Shown: positions 31,880 through 42,197, counted from the first letter of the stretch. The stretch is 64,000 nucleotides of DNA from Stenotrophomonas rhizophila (GCF_020857975.1 NZ_JACWUO010000001.1:248001-312000); one strand, 5' to 3'. A program made the numbers and translations. Notes: a model not told the origin generated them from the sequence alone.

Positions 31880-34606
31880 TCAATCCTGGGTGACCGGTTC
31901 CTCGGGCTTGGCCGCTTCCGGGCTGACCCGTTCGATGGTGTGGCGCAGTTCGCGGCCGAGGATGAACTTGGCGTCCTTGGCCCAGGCATCGAGGCGGTCG
32001 TCGAACAGCAGTTTGCTGTTTTCGTCCGGCCATACCAGGCGCAGCTCGCGCAGCTTCTGGATGAAGCCACGGAACAGGGTACGGTCGAAGAACTCCGGCG
32101 CGGCCGGCGCATAGAGCAGGCTCAGGCGCTGGGCGGCCTGCTGGCACAGGCTTTCCAGCTCGGCCGCACCCAGGGTGCCCGGGCCGTTCTTGACCAGCAC
32201 CGAAATGGCGATGTAGTAGCGCTCGAACGCCTGCTGCAGCGAATGGCCGATCGCACGCAGGCGGAACACCTCGTCGGTCTGCCCGGTGTTGCGCGCCAGG
32301 ATGCCGCCGTCGTCGTCGTTGACGTTCTGCAGCAGCCCTTCGCGCACGAACACATTGATGGTCTGCTCGATGCGCTGGGCGAACTCGTCCTCGGTCCACG
32401 GCAGGAACAGCTCGGCCTGCAGGAACGGGTACACCGTGCGGCCCAGCTGGACCAGCCCGCTGCGACTCATGCGGCGGTTGTTCTGGAAGCAGCACGCCAC
32501 CCACGAAGACGCGGTGAACAGGTGGATGACGTTGTTGCGGAAGTAGCTGAGCAGCACTGCGGTATCGCCGCTGACGCTGAGCACATCGCCCAGCGGGTGC
32601 TTGATGCGGGTGAGGACGTTGATTTCCTCGGCGTGGGCGATGATCCGCTCCGGCGAGTGCGGGGTCACCGTGACCCGGTCCGAATACGGCATTTCCACCA
32701 GCAGGGTCTTGCACAGCTCGATCTGCGCGATCAGGTCGGCCTCGCCCATCGCATGCTTGGGCGTGGACAGCAGCGCCAGCGCCAGCAGGTTGATCGGGTT
32801 GACGTCGGCGGCGCCGTTGATATGCACCTGGATGCGTTCGGCCAGGTGGTCGACCGTGCCGGACAGCCACGACGGCTTTTCGTCCTCGCCCACCGGCTGC
32901 CCGTCCCAGTCCGGCGCCTGCCGGGCCAGCACGTCGTTGAGCGCGATCGGCTCGCCGAAGTTGACCACCACCTGGCCGTAGTTCTGCTTGAGCACCTTGG
33001 GGATCGACCACAGCAGCGACCAGATCGATTCCTTTTCCTTGGGTCGGCCGGACAGTTCGTCCAGGTAGCTGCCGCCTTCCATCAGCTTTTCATAGCCGAT
33101 GTAGACCGGCTGGAACAGCACCGGCTTGCGCGGCTGGCGCAGGAACGCGCGCAGCGTCATCGAGATCATGCCGCCCTTGGGCTGCAGCAGGCGCCCGGTA
33201 CGCGAGCGGCCGCCTTCGACGAAGTACTCGATCGAATAACCGCCGGCCACCAGCTGCGCCACGTACTCGCTGAGCACCGCCGAATACAGCGCGTTGCCGC
33301 GGATCGAGCGGCGGATGAAGAACGCCCCGCCCTTGCGCAGCAAGGTGCCCACCACCGGCAGGTTGAGGTTGATGCCGGCCACGATGTGCGGCGGCACGAT
33401 GCCGCGGTCGTACAGCAGGTAGGACAGCAGCAGGTAATCCATGTGGCTGCGGTGGCTGGGCACGTAGACCACTTCGTGCCCGGGCGCGGCGGCCTTGAAC
33501 TTGTCCAGGTGGTGCACCAGCACGCCGGCGTAGATCCGGTTCCAGACATGGCTGAGCATGAAGCTGGCCGAACGCACCGTCGGGCTGGAATAGTCCGCGG
33601 CGATCTCCCAGGCGTAGGCATGCGCCTTCTTCCAGGCATCGGCCGGCTTGGAGTTGTCGCGCTTGGCCTGCGAGGCGATCGCTTCGCGCACGGTGTCCGC
33701 GTCCAGCACCTTGTCCACCAGCAGGCGGCGGGTGGACAGGTCCGGGCCGATCACCGATTCGCGGATGCGGCGGAAATGGGTGCGCAGGACGCGCTGCAGC
33801 TTGCGCACGGTGCGCTCGGGGTCCAGCCCCTCGTCGATCGTGCTGCGCAGCGAGATCGGCGGGGCGAACCGCACGATGGTGCTGCGGCCGTTGAGCAGCA
33901 CCGCCAGCAGGCGGCGGAAACGGCCGACCAGCGCCCAGTTTTCCGAGAACAGCACCGCGAACCAGCCGCTCTGCTTGTCCGGTGCGCGGCCGACGAAGAT
34001 CGACACCGGCACCAGGTGCACGTCCAGCTCGTCGCGGGCGCGATGGGCCTGCAGCACCTTGGCCAGCGAATCGGAGTGGGTCTTGGCCCCGCGCTGCTCG
34101 GGGAGCAGCGAGTTGCTGCTGCTCCGTCGCGACAGCGCCACGTAGGCGCGCCGGCGCCCGGTCGGGTCGCCGGCGATCGGCACCAGCGGCGAGGGCAGGC
34201 CGGCTTCGCGGCAGGCCTTGTCCAGGATCAGCGCGTTGGACAGGCCGTAGTCTTCCAGCACGTACACCACCGGCCGGCCATCGTTGTACTGGCCGGGGTG
34301 TTCGGGTTCGATCTTCAGCGACAGCCACGGCTCGACCAGCCGGCCCAGCAGGCGCGCCCACCACGGGCGGCGGCCCACCGGCGCACGCATGCCCGGCACG
34401 ATCGCCGCCGGCGCAGCGGCGGCCGGTCCGGGGCTGGCAGGCGCGCTGTCGACGGCCTGGCCGGCCACCGGCGGCGCCTCGGCCGGGGTGCCGGCCGCGG
34501 CCGCGGTGTCAGGCGCAGTGTCGGGCGACGCGGACGGTGCGTCCGGCGTCTTGGGCGGCTCTTCGCCGGGGAAAGGCAGGGGATTCTGGTTCGGCATCGG
34601 CTTCAT
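31880..34606 (-). CDS. plsB: glycerol-3-phosphate 1-O-acyltransferase PlsB
   Basis: 908 residues, slightly longer than E. coli PlsB because of a Pro/Ala/Asp-rich N-terminal tail (about 1-75). The acyltransferase motifs are HRSHMDYLLL (His385, Asp390), GAFFIRRS, FVEGGRSRTGR and PVYIGYEKL. It attaches the first fatty acyl chain to glycerol-3-phosphate at the inner membrane, starting phospholipid synthesis. The start ATG shares one base with the upstream stop (TAATG), so it is translationally coupled to the lipoprotein gene. A start three codons later (MPNQ) is possible. Confidence 0.97.
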   Translation of the reverse strand: MKPMPNQNPLPFPGEEPPKTPDAPSASPDTAPDTAAAAGTPAEAPPVAGQAVDSAPASPGPAAAAPAAIVPGMRAPVGRRPWWARLLGRLVEPWLSLKIEPEHPGQYNDGRPVVYVLEDYGLSNALILDKACREAGLPSPLVPIAGDPTGRRRAYVALSRRSSSNSLLPEQRGAKTHSDSLAKVLQAHRARDELDVHLVPVSIFVGRAPDKQSGWFAVLFSENWALVGRFRRLLAVLLNGRSTIVRFAPPISLRSTIDEGLDPERTVRKLQRVLRTHFRRIRESVIGPDLSTRRLLVDKVLDADTVREAIASQAKRDNSKPADAWKKAHAYAWEIAADYSSPTVRSASFMLSHVWNRIYAGVLVHHLDKFKAAAPGHEVVYVPSHRSHMDYLLLSYLLYDRGIVPPHIVAGINLNLPVVGTLLRKGGAFFIRRSIRGNALYSAVLSEYVAQLVAGGYSIEYFVEGGRSRTGRLLQPKGGMISMTLRAFLRQPRKPVLFQPVYIGYEKLMEGGSYLDELSGRPKEKESIWSLLWSIPKVLKQNYGQVVVNFGEPIALNDVLARQAPDWDGQPVGEDEKPSWLSGTVDHLAERIQVHINGAADVNPINLLALALLSTPKHAMGEADLIAQIELCKTLLVEMPYSDRVTVTPHSPERIIAHAEEINVLTRIKHPLGDVLSVSGDTAVLLSYFRNNVIHLFTASSWVACCFQNNRRMSRSGLVQLGRTVYPFLQAELFLPWTEDEFAQRIEQTINVFVREGLLQNVNDDDGGILARNTGQTDEVFRLRAIGHSLQQAFERYYIAISVLVKNGPGTLGAAELESLCQQAAQRLSLLYAPAAPEFFDRTLFRGFIQKLRELRLVWPDENSKLLFDDRLDAWAKDAKFILGRELRHTIERVSPEAAKPEEPVTQD

Positions 34607-35559
34607 TATGGCTTAGCCGGTGCAGCAGCAGCGTCCTTGACCTCGACGGCGGCCTCTGCTTCAGCCGCCTGCCGGGCGTCGTGTTCAGCTTGCGCGGCGT
34701 CGGCCGCCTGCAGCAGCGCGTCGGTGTCTTCCAGGGTGCGGGCCACATACCAGCGGCCATCACGGCGGGTCATGCGCACCTGCGCCTCGATCTGCTCGCC
34801 GGCCAGCGGGTACTGCACCCGTACCACCGCGTCATTGCCCAGCTCGGACACCACTTCGCCGCGCAGGTCGGCCAGGGCGACATCCACCGACAGCCCGTAG
34901 CTGGCCAGCGCGGTCTTGAACGCCTTGAAGAACGGGCCCAGCCGGCGCAGCGATTCCTCCATGCCGGCCTCCTGCAGCTGGGTATCGGTGGACAGCCCGG
35001 TGGTGCGCGCGGTGGCGGTCAGCAGGGTGATGGTGGTCCTGGCCCGCTGTTTGTCGGTCAGCGGCGCGGCCGCGGCCCAGCGGCTGAGCGCATTGACCAC
35101 CTGGGTGTAGTGGGCCCGCTCGCTGTCGCTGTACCCGTTCTGGTTGCGCAGGTACTGCGCGCCGAACACCCCGATGAAGTTCGCGGCCTGGCGCATCCCG
35201 CTGGCCTGGCCGGCAAGCTGGGTGTCGAACGCGCGTTGCAGGCGCTGCGGCGCGTCCGGCTGCGACAGCGCGGCCAGCATCGGCAGCCACTGGTCCTGCA
35301 GCGGCAGTTCGGTCAACGGCCAGCGGCTGTGGCCCTGCGCCCACGCTACCTGCAGCCGCTCGTACTGCGCCGGCGGCACCGAGGCACGGGCATAACCGAG
35401 CAGGTCGTTGTCGGCCGCATGGCGGGCCAGCTGCCGCAGCGCGGCGACCGGTTCGGGGGCCGGCGCATCCGGATCGATCCGGTCGCGCTGGCAGCCGCCC
35501 AGCAGCACCAGGCCACACAGCGACAGCGACAACACCCACTGGCGGCTACGCCCTGTCAT
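34606..35559 (-). CDS. lipoprotein upstream of plsB, unknown function
   Basis: 317 residues from the ATG at 35557-35559, chosen for the signal MTGRSRQWVLSLSLCGLVLLGGC (lipobox LLGGC); two ATGs 9 and 15 bases further upstream are alternatives. The body is helical, with a beta-rich C-terminal domain (IEAQVRMTRRDGRWYVARTLED) that resembles a small NTF2-like or DUF fold. The tail is Ala/Glu-rich. It couples to plsB by TAATG. Not recognised by name. Confidence 0.8.
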   Translation of the reverse strand: MTGRSRQWVLSLSLCGLVLLGGCQRDRIDPDAPAPEPVAALRQLARHAADNDLLGYARASVPPAQYERLQVAWAQGHSRWPLTELPLQDQWLPMLAALSQPDAPQRLQRAFDTQLAGQASGMRQAANFIGVFGAQYLRNQNGYSDSERAHYTQVVNALSRWAAAAPLTDKQRARTTITLLTATARTTGLSTDTQLQEAGMEESLRRLGPFFKAFKTALASYGLSVDVALADLRGEVVSELGNDAVVRVQYPLAGEQIEAQVRMTRRDGRWYVARTLEDTDALLQAADAAQAEHDARQAAEAEAAVEVKDAAAAPAKP

Positions 35560-35652
35560 CAACGGCATGCACATGAATTCGGACTCCCCGGGCCGGTCCG
35601 CATCTTGCGGCCTGCACCGGGAAGCGGCAAGCGGGCCCCGGCCGCGCGCGCC

Positions 35653-35683
35653 CCATATCCATTCAACACATTGAAATATATGG
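35653..35683. promoter_or_regulatory. AT-rich inverted repeat in an otherwise empty gap
   Basis: Within the 399-bp gene-free stretch 35560-35958. The core is TTCAA-CACA-TTGAA (35662-35675), and outer arms CCATAT (35653-35658) and ATATGG (35678-35683) extend it. It lies about 95-125 bp upstream of the lipoprotein-plsB operon and is much more AT-rich than its surroundings, so it may be an operator or promoter region. The remainder of the gap shows no gene; the short frame at 35689-35940 has no coding character. Confidence 0.5.
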
Positions 35684-35958
35684 AAACATCACCTCACCAA
35701 CGGGATGACGCTCCAGCCCGCCACACCGCCAACGTCGGCCGTCGCGAGCGGCCGCATGGCATCCAGGGCCAGGACCATCGCGCTGTTCGGCTGTCGCCTG
35801 CCACCTGCCACTTGCCCCCACCACCACTCAAAGCCAGCGGGGTCAGGATGCGGGGGTGGCCTGGGCATGCCAGACACGGCCGGCGGTGCGCCTGCGCCAC
35901 CGGCGGAAACGACGGCACGCCGCCGGCAGCCCGGGCCCACCTGGCCGGCCAGGCCGGG

Positions 35959-36789
35959 TCAGTCGCGCGTCCAGGTCGTGCCGATGAAATCGCGGATGTA
36001 GCCATCGGACAGCCGCGCGTACACGCCCGGGTAGCCGGCCTGCGCGCATCCGATCCCCCAGCTGACCACCCCCAGCACGGTCCACTGGCCACGCCGCTGC
36101 ACCATCAGCGGGCCGCCGGAATCGCCCTGGCAGCTGTCGATGCCCTCCTCGCCAGCGCAGAACATGTTGCCCTGTTGCAGGTCGGGGTAGGCCTGGCGGC
36201 ACGTCCGGAACGCGACAAACGGGGTCTGCACGGTCTGCAGCCGGGTCGGATAGGTGGGGTCGCCCACCGCACTGGTATTGCCCCAACCGGCCACCGTGAA
36301 GCGGCGCCCGGGGCGCAGCCACGCCCCATCCCCACCCTCGAGCAACGCGATCGTGGCCACATCGACAATCGGCTCAGCCAACTGGATCAGCGCCACGTCA
36401 TAGCCGTACCCGATGGAGGTATAGGCCGGGTGCACGTGGATCGCTTTTATGTTGGACGCGCGCGAGGCAGCCGTGGTGCTCAGCGTAGTCACCCCGCTGA
36501 GCACGGCATAGCCCTCCGGACGGGCACCGTCCACGCAATGCGCCGCCGTCAGCACCCAGGACGCCGACAGCAGGCTGCCGCCGCACCAGTGGCGGCCGTG
36601 GTCGGAATCACCCAGGTCCAACCGCTGCAGGCTGACGAGGAATGGATATTGCCCCGGCATGGCATCGATGCCGCCGATGATGCGGGGGGTTTGCCCATCC
36701 AATGGGGGCGGTATTGGCGCAGCGTCGGTCCGCGCGGACATTGTCAGCGCCACCAGGACGGCGGCCAGGGTTTTCCAGATGACAGACAT
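35959..36789 (-). CDS. secreted trypsin-like serine protease (S1A)
   Basis: 276 residues from the ATG at 36787-36789, with GAGGT upstream. A signal peptide (about 1-23) and a short propeptide end at PRIIGG, the activation site. The catalytic triad is His84 (TAAHC), Asp131 (YDVALIQL) and Ser224 (GDSGGP). Asp218 at the base of the S1 pocket (DSCQGDSGG) predicts cleavage after Arg or Lys. Six cysteines fit S1 disulfides. Secreted, likely to the medium. Confidence 0.93.
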   Translation of the reverse strand: MSVIWKTLAAVLVALTMSARTDAAPIPPPLDGQTPRIIGGIDAMPGQYPFLVSLQRLDLGDSDHGRHWCGGSLLSASWVLTAAHCVDGARPEGYAVLSGVTTLSTTAASRASNIKAIHVHPAYTSIGYGYDVALIQLAEPIVDVATIALLEGGDGAWLRPGRRFTVAGWGNTSAVGDPTYPTRLQTVQTPFVAFRTCRQAYPDLQQGNMFCAGEEGIDSCQGDSGGPLMVQRRGQWTVLGVVSWGIGCAQAGYPGVYARLSDGYIRDFIGTTWTRD

Positions 36790-36991
36790 GTTGCACCTCG
36801 CTTGGCGTGATGGGAGTCGGGCCGGCGTCATGACCTTCCAGGTCGGATGCTAGGCCCGCCAATTCCATCGCGGCGGGGCAACAGGTACTGCTTGCCAACG
36901 CACACTTCCAGTGCAATGGGGAGTTTCCCGATACGCAGACGCGGCGTAGACGCCGCTTCCTGCCATCGCCCCGCCGGGGCGGGGCCAATGC

Positions 36992-37717
36992 TCAGCGCGC
37001 CTGCAGCGCCGCGGCGATTTCCTGCTGGATCGCCTGGGCGGCGGCGCGCGGGTCGGTGGCCAGCCGGATCGGGCGGCCGACCACGATGGCGTCGGCGCCA
37101 TCGGCAAAGGCCTGCGCCACCCCGACGGTGCGCTTCTGGTCATCGCCGACCGGGCCGCCCGGGCGGATCCCCGGGCACACGATCGAGAAGCCGGCGCCGG
37201 TGGCGGCACGGATCGGCGCGGCCTCCTGGCCGGAGGCGATCACCCCGTCGATGCCGGCGGCCTGGGCGGCCAGCGCGCGCTCGACCACCACCTCCACCGG
37301 TGCGCGGTCGATGCCCATGCCACGCAGGTCATCGTGGCCCATCGAGGTCAGTACGGTCACCGCCAGCAGGCGCATGTCGCTGCCGTTGGCGGCCGCGCAG
37401 GCCTCCATCATCGCCGGGTGCCAGCCATGGATGGTGGCGTAGCTGACCGGCCACTGCGACAGGCGCCTGATCACCGCCGCGGCGGTGGCCGGGATGTCGA
37501 AGAACTTCAGGTCGACAAACACGCGCTTGTCGCGCGCGGCCAGGGCATCGAGCACATGGAAGTAATCGCCCGACGCCAGCAGCTCCATGCCGATCTTGTA
37601 GAACGACACCGCATCGCCGAGCCGGTCCACCCAGGCCAGCGCGTCTTCGCGCGCGGGCACGTCGAGCGCGAAGATCAGCCGTTCGTCATCGCGCAGCGGC
37701 AGCGGCGCGCGGCTCAC
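36992..37717 (-). CDS. pyrF: orotidine-5'-phosphate decarboxylase
   Basis: 241 residues from a GTG at 37715-37717, overlapping the phosphatase stop as GTGA. Motifs are [30 protein letters not shown] (the catalytic DxKxxDI), [15 protein letters not shown] and [12 protein letters not shown]. It converts OMP to UMP, the last step of pyrimidine synthesis. Coupling to a nucleotidase-like gene upstream suggests shared use in nucleotide salvage. Confidence 0.97.
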   Translation of the reverse strand: MSRAPLPLRDDERLIFALDVPAREDALAWVDRLGDAVSFYKIGMELLASGDYFHVLDALAARDKRVFVDLKFFDIPATAAAVIRRLSQWPVSYATIHGWHPAMMEACAAANGSDMRLLAVTVLTSMGHDDLRGMGIDRAPVEVVVERALAAQAAGIDGVIASGQEAAPIRAATGAGFSIVCPGIRPGGPVGDDQKRTVGVAQAFADGADAIVVGRPIRLATDPRAAAQAIQQEIAAALQAR

Positions 37718-38637
37718 GGCGCGTAATCCAGCGCGGCACGCTTGGCGTCGTGGCGGGCCTGGCGCGACTGGCTGTAGTCGTTGTTGAACTGCGCCGGCTC
37801 GAAGCCGCCGTAGGTCGGGTTGGGCAGCATCCACCAGCGTTCGCCGAACCAGTCGTGGTACTGCTGAAGCAATGCATCGCGGCCGTCGTTGGTATTGGCG
37901 GTGACTTCCACGAAGTCGCCCAGCTGGTCGCCGAACTGCATCAGCACGCGGTACTTCTGCCCAGCCAGGAGGCGGCGGCAGTTCTTCTCGCTGCCGGCCT
38001 GCTCGCAGCCTTCCACCACCGTGCCCAGGCCCAGGAACACGCTGTCGTCGGCCACCGGCAGGCCTTCGGCGCGCAGGTTGGCCAGGGTGGCATCCTTCAG
38101 GTGCACGGCGCGGTTGGAGATGTACAACAGGGTCACGCCACGGGCGTTGGCGGCCTTGGCGAAGTCGACCACGCCGGGGATGGCCTTGGCCTTCTTCTCG
38201 GCTACCCACTGGTCCCAGGTCATCTCGTCGTATTCCTTGCCGTCGCGCACCAGGCGCGCCTGGTAGGGCGAGTTGTCCAGCACCGTCTCATCCACGTCCA
38301 GCACCACCGCCGGCTTCAGGCCCTTGGCGGCGTTGCCGCGCTCTTCGGGCACCAGCGCATCCCAGTTGGCTTCCTTCAATGCCTTGTCCAGGTGGTCGGC
38401 GGCCGCGCGGTAGGTCTGTTCGGTAACCGCCCGGTATTCCTGCGAGCGCTGCACCCACAGCACTGCGTTGAGGTTGTCGTTGGCCGCTACGGCGGCGTCG
38501 CCGCTGGCCGCCGGGGCGCTCGCAGCGGCAGCGGCCGCCGGCGGGGCCGCATCGGCCGGGGTTTCGGTGCGCTTGCAGGCACTGAGCGCCATTACGGCGC
38601 AGGCAAGCACGGACAGGGAAACAGCACTACGACGCAT
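37714..38637 (-). CDS. e(P4)-like HAD acid phosphatase lipoprotein
   Basis: 307 residues from the ATG at 38635-38637. Lipobox LSAC, then an Ala/Pro linker. The HAD core has [16 protein letters not shown] (both nucleophile Asps), the second motif LLYISNR, and later Lys/Asp motifs ([12 protein letters not shown]). This is the subfamily IIIB acid phosphatase or 5'-nucleotidase type, anchored to the outer membrane in relatives. The pyrF start lies inside its last codons. Confidence 0.93.
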   Translation of the reverse strand: MRRSAVSLSVLACAVMALSACKRTETPADAAPPAAAAAASAPAASGDAAVAANDNLNAVLWVQRSQEYRAVTEQTYRAAADHLDKALKEANWDALVPEERGNAAKGLKPAVVLDVDETVLDNSPYQARLVRDGKEYDEMTWDQWVAEKKAKAIPGVVDFAKAANARGVTLLYISNRAVHLKDATLANLRAEGLPVADDSVFLGLGTVVEGCEQAGSEKNCRRLLAGQKYRVLMQFGDQLGDFVEVTANTNDGRDALLQQYHDWFGERWWMLPNPTYGGFEPAQFNNDYSQSRQARHDAKRAALDYAP

Positions 38638-38748
38638 GGTATTCACCGGCAACAGATTCGCGCCAGTTTACCGGCTTGTCCGGCGGCATTCATGCGCCAG
38701 GCGGGGCTCGGCTATGCTGCACGCCCCTGAAACACCCCGGAGCGCCCC

Positions 38749-39414
38749 ATGACCGACGACACCCAGACCCCTGCCCTGCCCGTGCTGAATGCAGCCCAGG
38801 CCCGTGCCCTGGGCTGCCTGATCGAGAAGGAGGCGACCACGCCGGACGCCTACCCGCTGACGGTCAACGCCGCCCAGGTGGCGGCCAACCAGAAGACCGC
38901 GCGCGAGCCGGTGATGGCGCTGTCCACCGGCGATGTGCACCACGCGCTGCGCCAGCTGGAGAGCCTGGGCCTGGCGCGCCAGCAGTTCTCCTCGCGCGCC
39001 GAACGTTACGAACACCGCGCCGGCGCCGCGCTGGACCTGACCCGGCAGCAGCTGGCGCTGCTGGGCCTGCTGCTGCTGCGCGGCCCGCAGACCCTGGGTG
39101 AACTGCTGACCCGCAGCGAGCGCCTGGTCAGCTTCCAGGACACCGAGGAACTGCGCCACCACCTGGAGCGGATGATCCAGCGCGGGCTGGCGGTGCAGCT
39201 GCCGCGCGCCAGTGGCCAGCGCGAAGACCGCTACATGCACCTGCTGGCCGGCCCGGTCGATGTGCAGGCCCTGGCCGAGCAGTACCGGTCGGCCCCATCC
39301 GCCGGCGGCGGGGCCGGCAACCCGGCGCTGGAGGCACGTGTGCAGCAGCTGGAAACCACCGTGGCCGAACTGCAGGAACAGCTGGCCGAGCTGCGCGCGC
39401 AACTGGGCGGGTGA
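38749..39414 (+). CDS. YceH/UPF0502-family protein
   Basis: 221 residues. [21 protein letters not shown] and the following [10 protein letters not shown] are the DUF480 signature, a tandem winged-helix fold, and [19 protein letters not shown] marks the second wing. The C-terminal 30 residues form a Gln/Glu/Leu coiled coil. The family is widespread but its role is not established. Confidence 0.93.
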   Translation: MTDDTQTPALPVLNAAQARALGCLIEKEATTPDAYPLTVNAAQVAANQKTAREPVMALSTGDVHHALRQLESLGLARQQFSSRAERYEHRAGAALDLTRQQLALLGLLLLRGPQTLGELLTRSERLVSFQDTEELRHHLERMIQRGLAVQLPRASGQREDRYMHLLAGPVDVQALAEQYRSAPSAGGGAGNPALEARVQQLETTVAELQEQLAELRAQLGG

Positions 39415-39419
39415 AGCAG

Positions 39420-39443
39420 CCGCCGAGCATGGCTCGGCGCTAC
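39420..39443 (-). repeat. GTAG palindrome between convergent genes
   Basis: Reverse orientation with GCCGAGC-ATG-GCTCGGC core, in the 31-bp gap between the YceH stop and the GNAT stop, so it can terminate both. Confidence 0.82.
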
Positions 39444-39445
39444 CT

Positions 39446-39976
39446 TCAGGGCGCCGGTGCGCCCGGCGTGGCAAACAGCAGCACCACGTCCTCGCGCGGC
39501 GGCGGCAGGCGCAGGTCGCCGCGGTCTTCCATGCCCAGCTTGCGCAGCAGCGCGGCCGAACGCAGGTTGTCCGGCGAAACGATGCCGTACAGGTCGGTGT
39601 AGCCCAGCACATCGCGGGCGTAATGCAGCACCCCGCGCGCGGCTTCGAACGCGTAGCCGTTGCCTTCGTACTGCGCCAGCAGCGCATAGCCGATATCCGG
39701 CGCGGGCAGGCCATCGCGGCGCACCAGCCCGGCATTGCCCAGCCAGGCCCCGTCCTCGCGGCGGATGATGGCGTACATGCCAAAGCCGTTGAGCGTATAG
39801 CTGCCCAGTACGCGCTCGGCGGTGTAGTCGCGGGCCTGGGCCAGGGTGCGCACGCCGCGGTCGGCGATATTGCGGATGAAACCCGGCTCGTTGAGCAGGG
39901 CCAGCATGTCGGCCGCATCGTGGTCGGGGTCGATCAGGCGCAGGTGCAGGCGGTCGGTCTGGATCAGGGCGGACAT
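39446..39976 (-). CDS. GNAT-family N-acetyltransferase
   Basis: 176 residues from the ATG at 39974-39976. It is RimJ/RimL-like: it opens ALIQTDRLHLRLIDP, has GMYAIIRREDGAWLGNAGLV and DIGYALLAQYEGNGYAFEAARGVL, where the Q/R-x-x-G-x-G/A acetyl-CoA loop is approximated by QYEGNGYA. IVSPDNLRSAALLRKLGM follows. The substrate could be a ribosomal protein or a small amine; not readable. Confidence 0.92.
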   Translation of the reverse strand: MSALIQTDRLHLRLIDPDHDAADMLALLNEPGFIRNIADRGVRTLAQARDYTAERVLGSYTLNGFGMYAIIRREDGAWLGNAGLVRRDGLPAPDIGYALLAQYEGNGYAFEAARGVLHYARDVLGYTDLYGIVSPDNLRSAALLRKLGMEDRGDLRLPPPREDVVLLFATPGAPAP

Positions 39977-40025
39977 GCGGGTACCGGTGGGTGGCGATAC
40001 CGCGATTGTGCCGTAACGGCGATGG

Positions 40026-40084
40026 GTAGATCCGACCCATGGTCGGATAGTGCCGGTGGGCATCCGACCATGGGTCGGATCTAC
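40026..40084. repeat. inverted GTAG palindrome dimer
   Basis: Forward copy at 40026-40048 and reverse copy at 40062-40084 with ATCCGACC-ATG-GGTCGGAT-type arms. It sits between the GNAT start and the rep stop on the same strand. Confidence 0.88.
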
Positions 40085-40090
40085 CGATGC

Positions 40091-42067
40091 TCAGTCGAAC
40101 AATGCCTGGATCGCCGCCAGCCCGGCGCTGGCACGCTCTTTCTTGCGCGCCGCGTCGGCGACCGGGTCGGCGCCGTCGCGCTGCATTTCCTCGGCCGGGA
40201 TTTCATCGAAGAAGCGGCTGGGCTTGAGCCGCACGTGCTCGCCGAACTTGCGGGTGAGCTTGCTGTAGCTCATCCACAGCTGCACCTTGGCGCGGGTGAT
40301 GCCCACGTACAGCAGGCGGCGTTCTTCCTGCAGGTTGCCCTCGTCCAGGCTGACCTGGTGCGGCAGCACGCCGTCCTCGCAGCCGATGATGAACACATAG
40401 GGGAATTCCAGACCCTTGGAGGCGTGCATGGTCATCATCCGTACCTGGTTGCCGCCATCGTCCTTGTCGTTGCGCGACAACAACGCCAGCTGCGCGGCCA
40501 GGTCGGCGGTGGAGGCGCCGCGCGGGCCGCCTTCGAACCACTGCGCCAGTTCCTCCAGGTTGCCCAGCCGGCGCTGGTACACCGATTCTTCCTTGCACGA
40601 CGCACGCAGGTCCGAGACCAGCCCGGAATCCTTCACCAGCTTGCGCACCAGGTCGCCGGAGCTGAGCTTGGGCATTTCCGCGCGCAGGTCGCGCAGGATG
40701 TCGGTGAAGCGGCTCAGGCCGTTGGCCGCGCGCGGCGGCAGCTGCGACAACGCGCCGATCGCTTCGGCGGCATGCGCCATCGGCAGTTCTTTTTCCGAGG
40801 CCAGTTCGGCCAGCTTGGCCAGGGTGCCGGCGCCGACTTCGCGCTTGGGCGACTGCACCGCACGCATGAACGCGGTGTCATCGTCCGGGTTCACCAGCAG
40901 GCGCAGCCACGACAGCGTGTCCTTGACCTCCTGGCGTTCCAGGAAGGCGGTGCCGCCGGTGATGTGGTACGGCACGCGCACCAGCTGCAGGGCCTTTTCC
41001 AGCGGCCGCGACTGGAAGTTGCCGCGGAACAGGATGCAGAAATCGCTCCACGGAATCTGCTTGGAGGTGGCCAGGTAGGCGATCTCGGCGGCCACCTTCT
41101 CCGCCTCGTGCTCGCTGTTGCGGCACTCCCAGACGCGGATGCGCTCGCCGTCGGCCTGGTCGCTCCACAGCTTCTTCAGGTGTTCGTGCGGGTTGTTGGC
41201 GATCAGCGCGTTGGCCGCGCGCAGCACCCGGTTGGAGCAGCGGTAGTTCTGCTCCAGCTTGATGATTTCCAGCGCGGGATAATCGCGCGCCATCTGCTGC
41301 AGGTTTTCCGGATTCGCACCCCGCCAGGCGTAGATCGACTGATCGTCATCGCCCACGCAGGTGAAGTTGCCCTTGCTGCCGGCCAGCTGCTTGAGCAGCC
41401 GGTACTGCGCATCGTTGGTGTCCTGGCATTCGTCGACCAGCAGATACCCGATGCGTTCGCGCCAGGCGATGGCGATCTCGGGATTCTCTTCCAGCACCTG
41501 CACCGGCAGCCGGATCAGGTCATCGAAATCGACCGCATTGAACGCGGTCAGGCGCAGCTGGTAGCGCTCGTAGACGCTGGCCGCTTCCTTCTCGCGCGTG
41601 CTGCGCGCGGCCGCCATCGCCTGCTCGGGCGAGAGGCCGGCATTCTTGGCGCGCGAGATCAGGTTCTTCACGTCCTCGATGTCGTCCGGCTTGGCCCCGT
41701 ACATCAGGTCCTTGACCTGCGCGGTCGAATCGTCGGCATCGAAGATCGAGAACCCGCGCTTGAGCCCCACCGCGGCGTGCTCGATCTGCAGGAACTTCAG
41801 GCCCAGCGCGTGGAAGGTACAGATCGTCACTTCATCGGCATCGTCACCGCGCAGGCGCTTGGCCACGCGCTCGCGCATTTCCTTGGCCGACTTGTTGGTG
41901 AAGGTGATCGCCGCGATCCGCCGCGCCGGGTAGCGCTTGCTGGCGATCAGCTGGCCGATCTTCTCCACGATCACGCGCGTCTTGCCGCTGCCCGCGCCCG
42001 CGAGCACCAGCAGAGGACCTTCGCAGTGCATCACTGCCGCGTGTTGGGGGGGGTTGAGACCGTGCAT
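40091..42067 (-). CDS. rep: ATP-dependent DNA helicase Rep (UvrD family)
   Basis: 658 residues from the ATG at 42065-42067. Opening HGLNPPQHAAV and Walker A LAGAGSGKTRV are followed by ITFTNKSAKEMRERV (Ia), LLVDECQDTNDAQYRLL (II), GDDDQSIYAWRGA (III), LEQNYRC (IV), MTMHASKGLEFPYVFI (V) and EERRLLYVGITRA (VI). This matches Rep, a 3'-5' helicase that assists the replisome past proteins. Divergent from tdk. Confidence 0.95.
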   Translation of the reverse strand: MHGLNPPQHAAVMHCEGPLLVLAGAGSGKTRVIVEKIGQLIASKRYPARRIAAITFTNKSAKEMRERVAKRLRGDDADEVTICTFHALGLKFLQIEHAAVGLKRGFSIFDADDSTAQVKDLMYGAKPDDIEDVKNLISRAKNAGLSPEQAMAAARSTREKEAASVYERYQLRLTAFNAVDFDDLIRLPVQVLEENPEIAIAWRERIGYLLVDECQDTNDAQYRLLKQLAGSKGNFTCVGDDDQSIYAWRGANPENLQQMARDYPALEIIKLEQNYRCSNRVLRAANALIANNPHEHLKKLWSDQADGERIRVWECRNSEHEAEKVAAEIAYLATSKQIPWSDFCILFRGNFQSRPLEKALQLVRVPYHITGGTAFLERQEVKDTLSWLRLLVNPDDDTAFMRAVQSPKREVGAGTLAKLAELASEKELPMAHAAEAIGALSQLPPRAANGLSRFTDILRDLRAEMPKLSSGDLVRKLVKDSGLVSDLRASCKEESVYQRRLGNLEELAQWFEGGPRGASTADLAAQLALLSRNDKDDGGNQVRMMTMHASKGLEFPYVFIIGCEDGVLPHQVSLDEGNLQEERRLLYVGITRAKVQLWMSYSKLTRKFGEHVRLKPSRFFDEIPAEEMQRDGADPVADAARKKERASAGLAAIQALFD

Positions 42068-42130
42068 GCCATCTCCGGGGGAGGGGCATTGTAGCCGGCC
42101 GCCCGGCCGGGCCACAGGGTCGCCCGGGGA

Positions 42131-42146
42131 CGGACAGCGCTGTCCG
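42131..42146. promoter_or_regulatory. perfect 16-bp palindrome between rep and tdk
   Basis: CGGACAGCGCTGTCCG, an uninterrupted dyad in the 130-bp divergent promoter region. It has no GTAG head, so it is not one of the usual repeats. It could be an operator for either gene or a chance GC-rich palindrome. Confidence 0.4.
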
Positions 42147-42197
42147 CCGGGAGCGGCCGCCAGCGACGGAAGCCGGCCGGGCGTCTAGAATTGGCCG

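Noticed and set aside
35689..35940. 83-codon minus-strand frame between the plsB operon and the protease
   Set aside because: No ribosome site, Pro/Gly/Arg-rich with no domain look; treated as intergenic.
31841..36810. Two long plus-strand frames opposite plsB, the lipoprotein and the protease
   Set aside because: Both are antisense shadows; PlsB motifs and the protease triad fix the minus strand.
39212..42094. 960-codon plus-strand frame opposite rep
   Set aside because: Starts inside YceH in another frame and runs antisense to clear helicase motifs.
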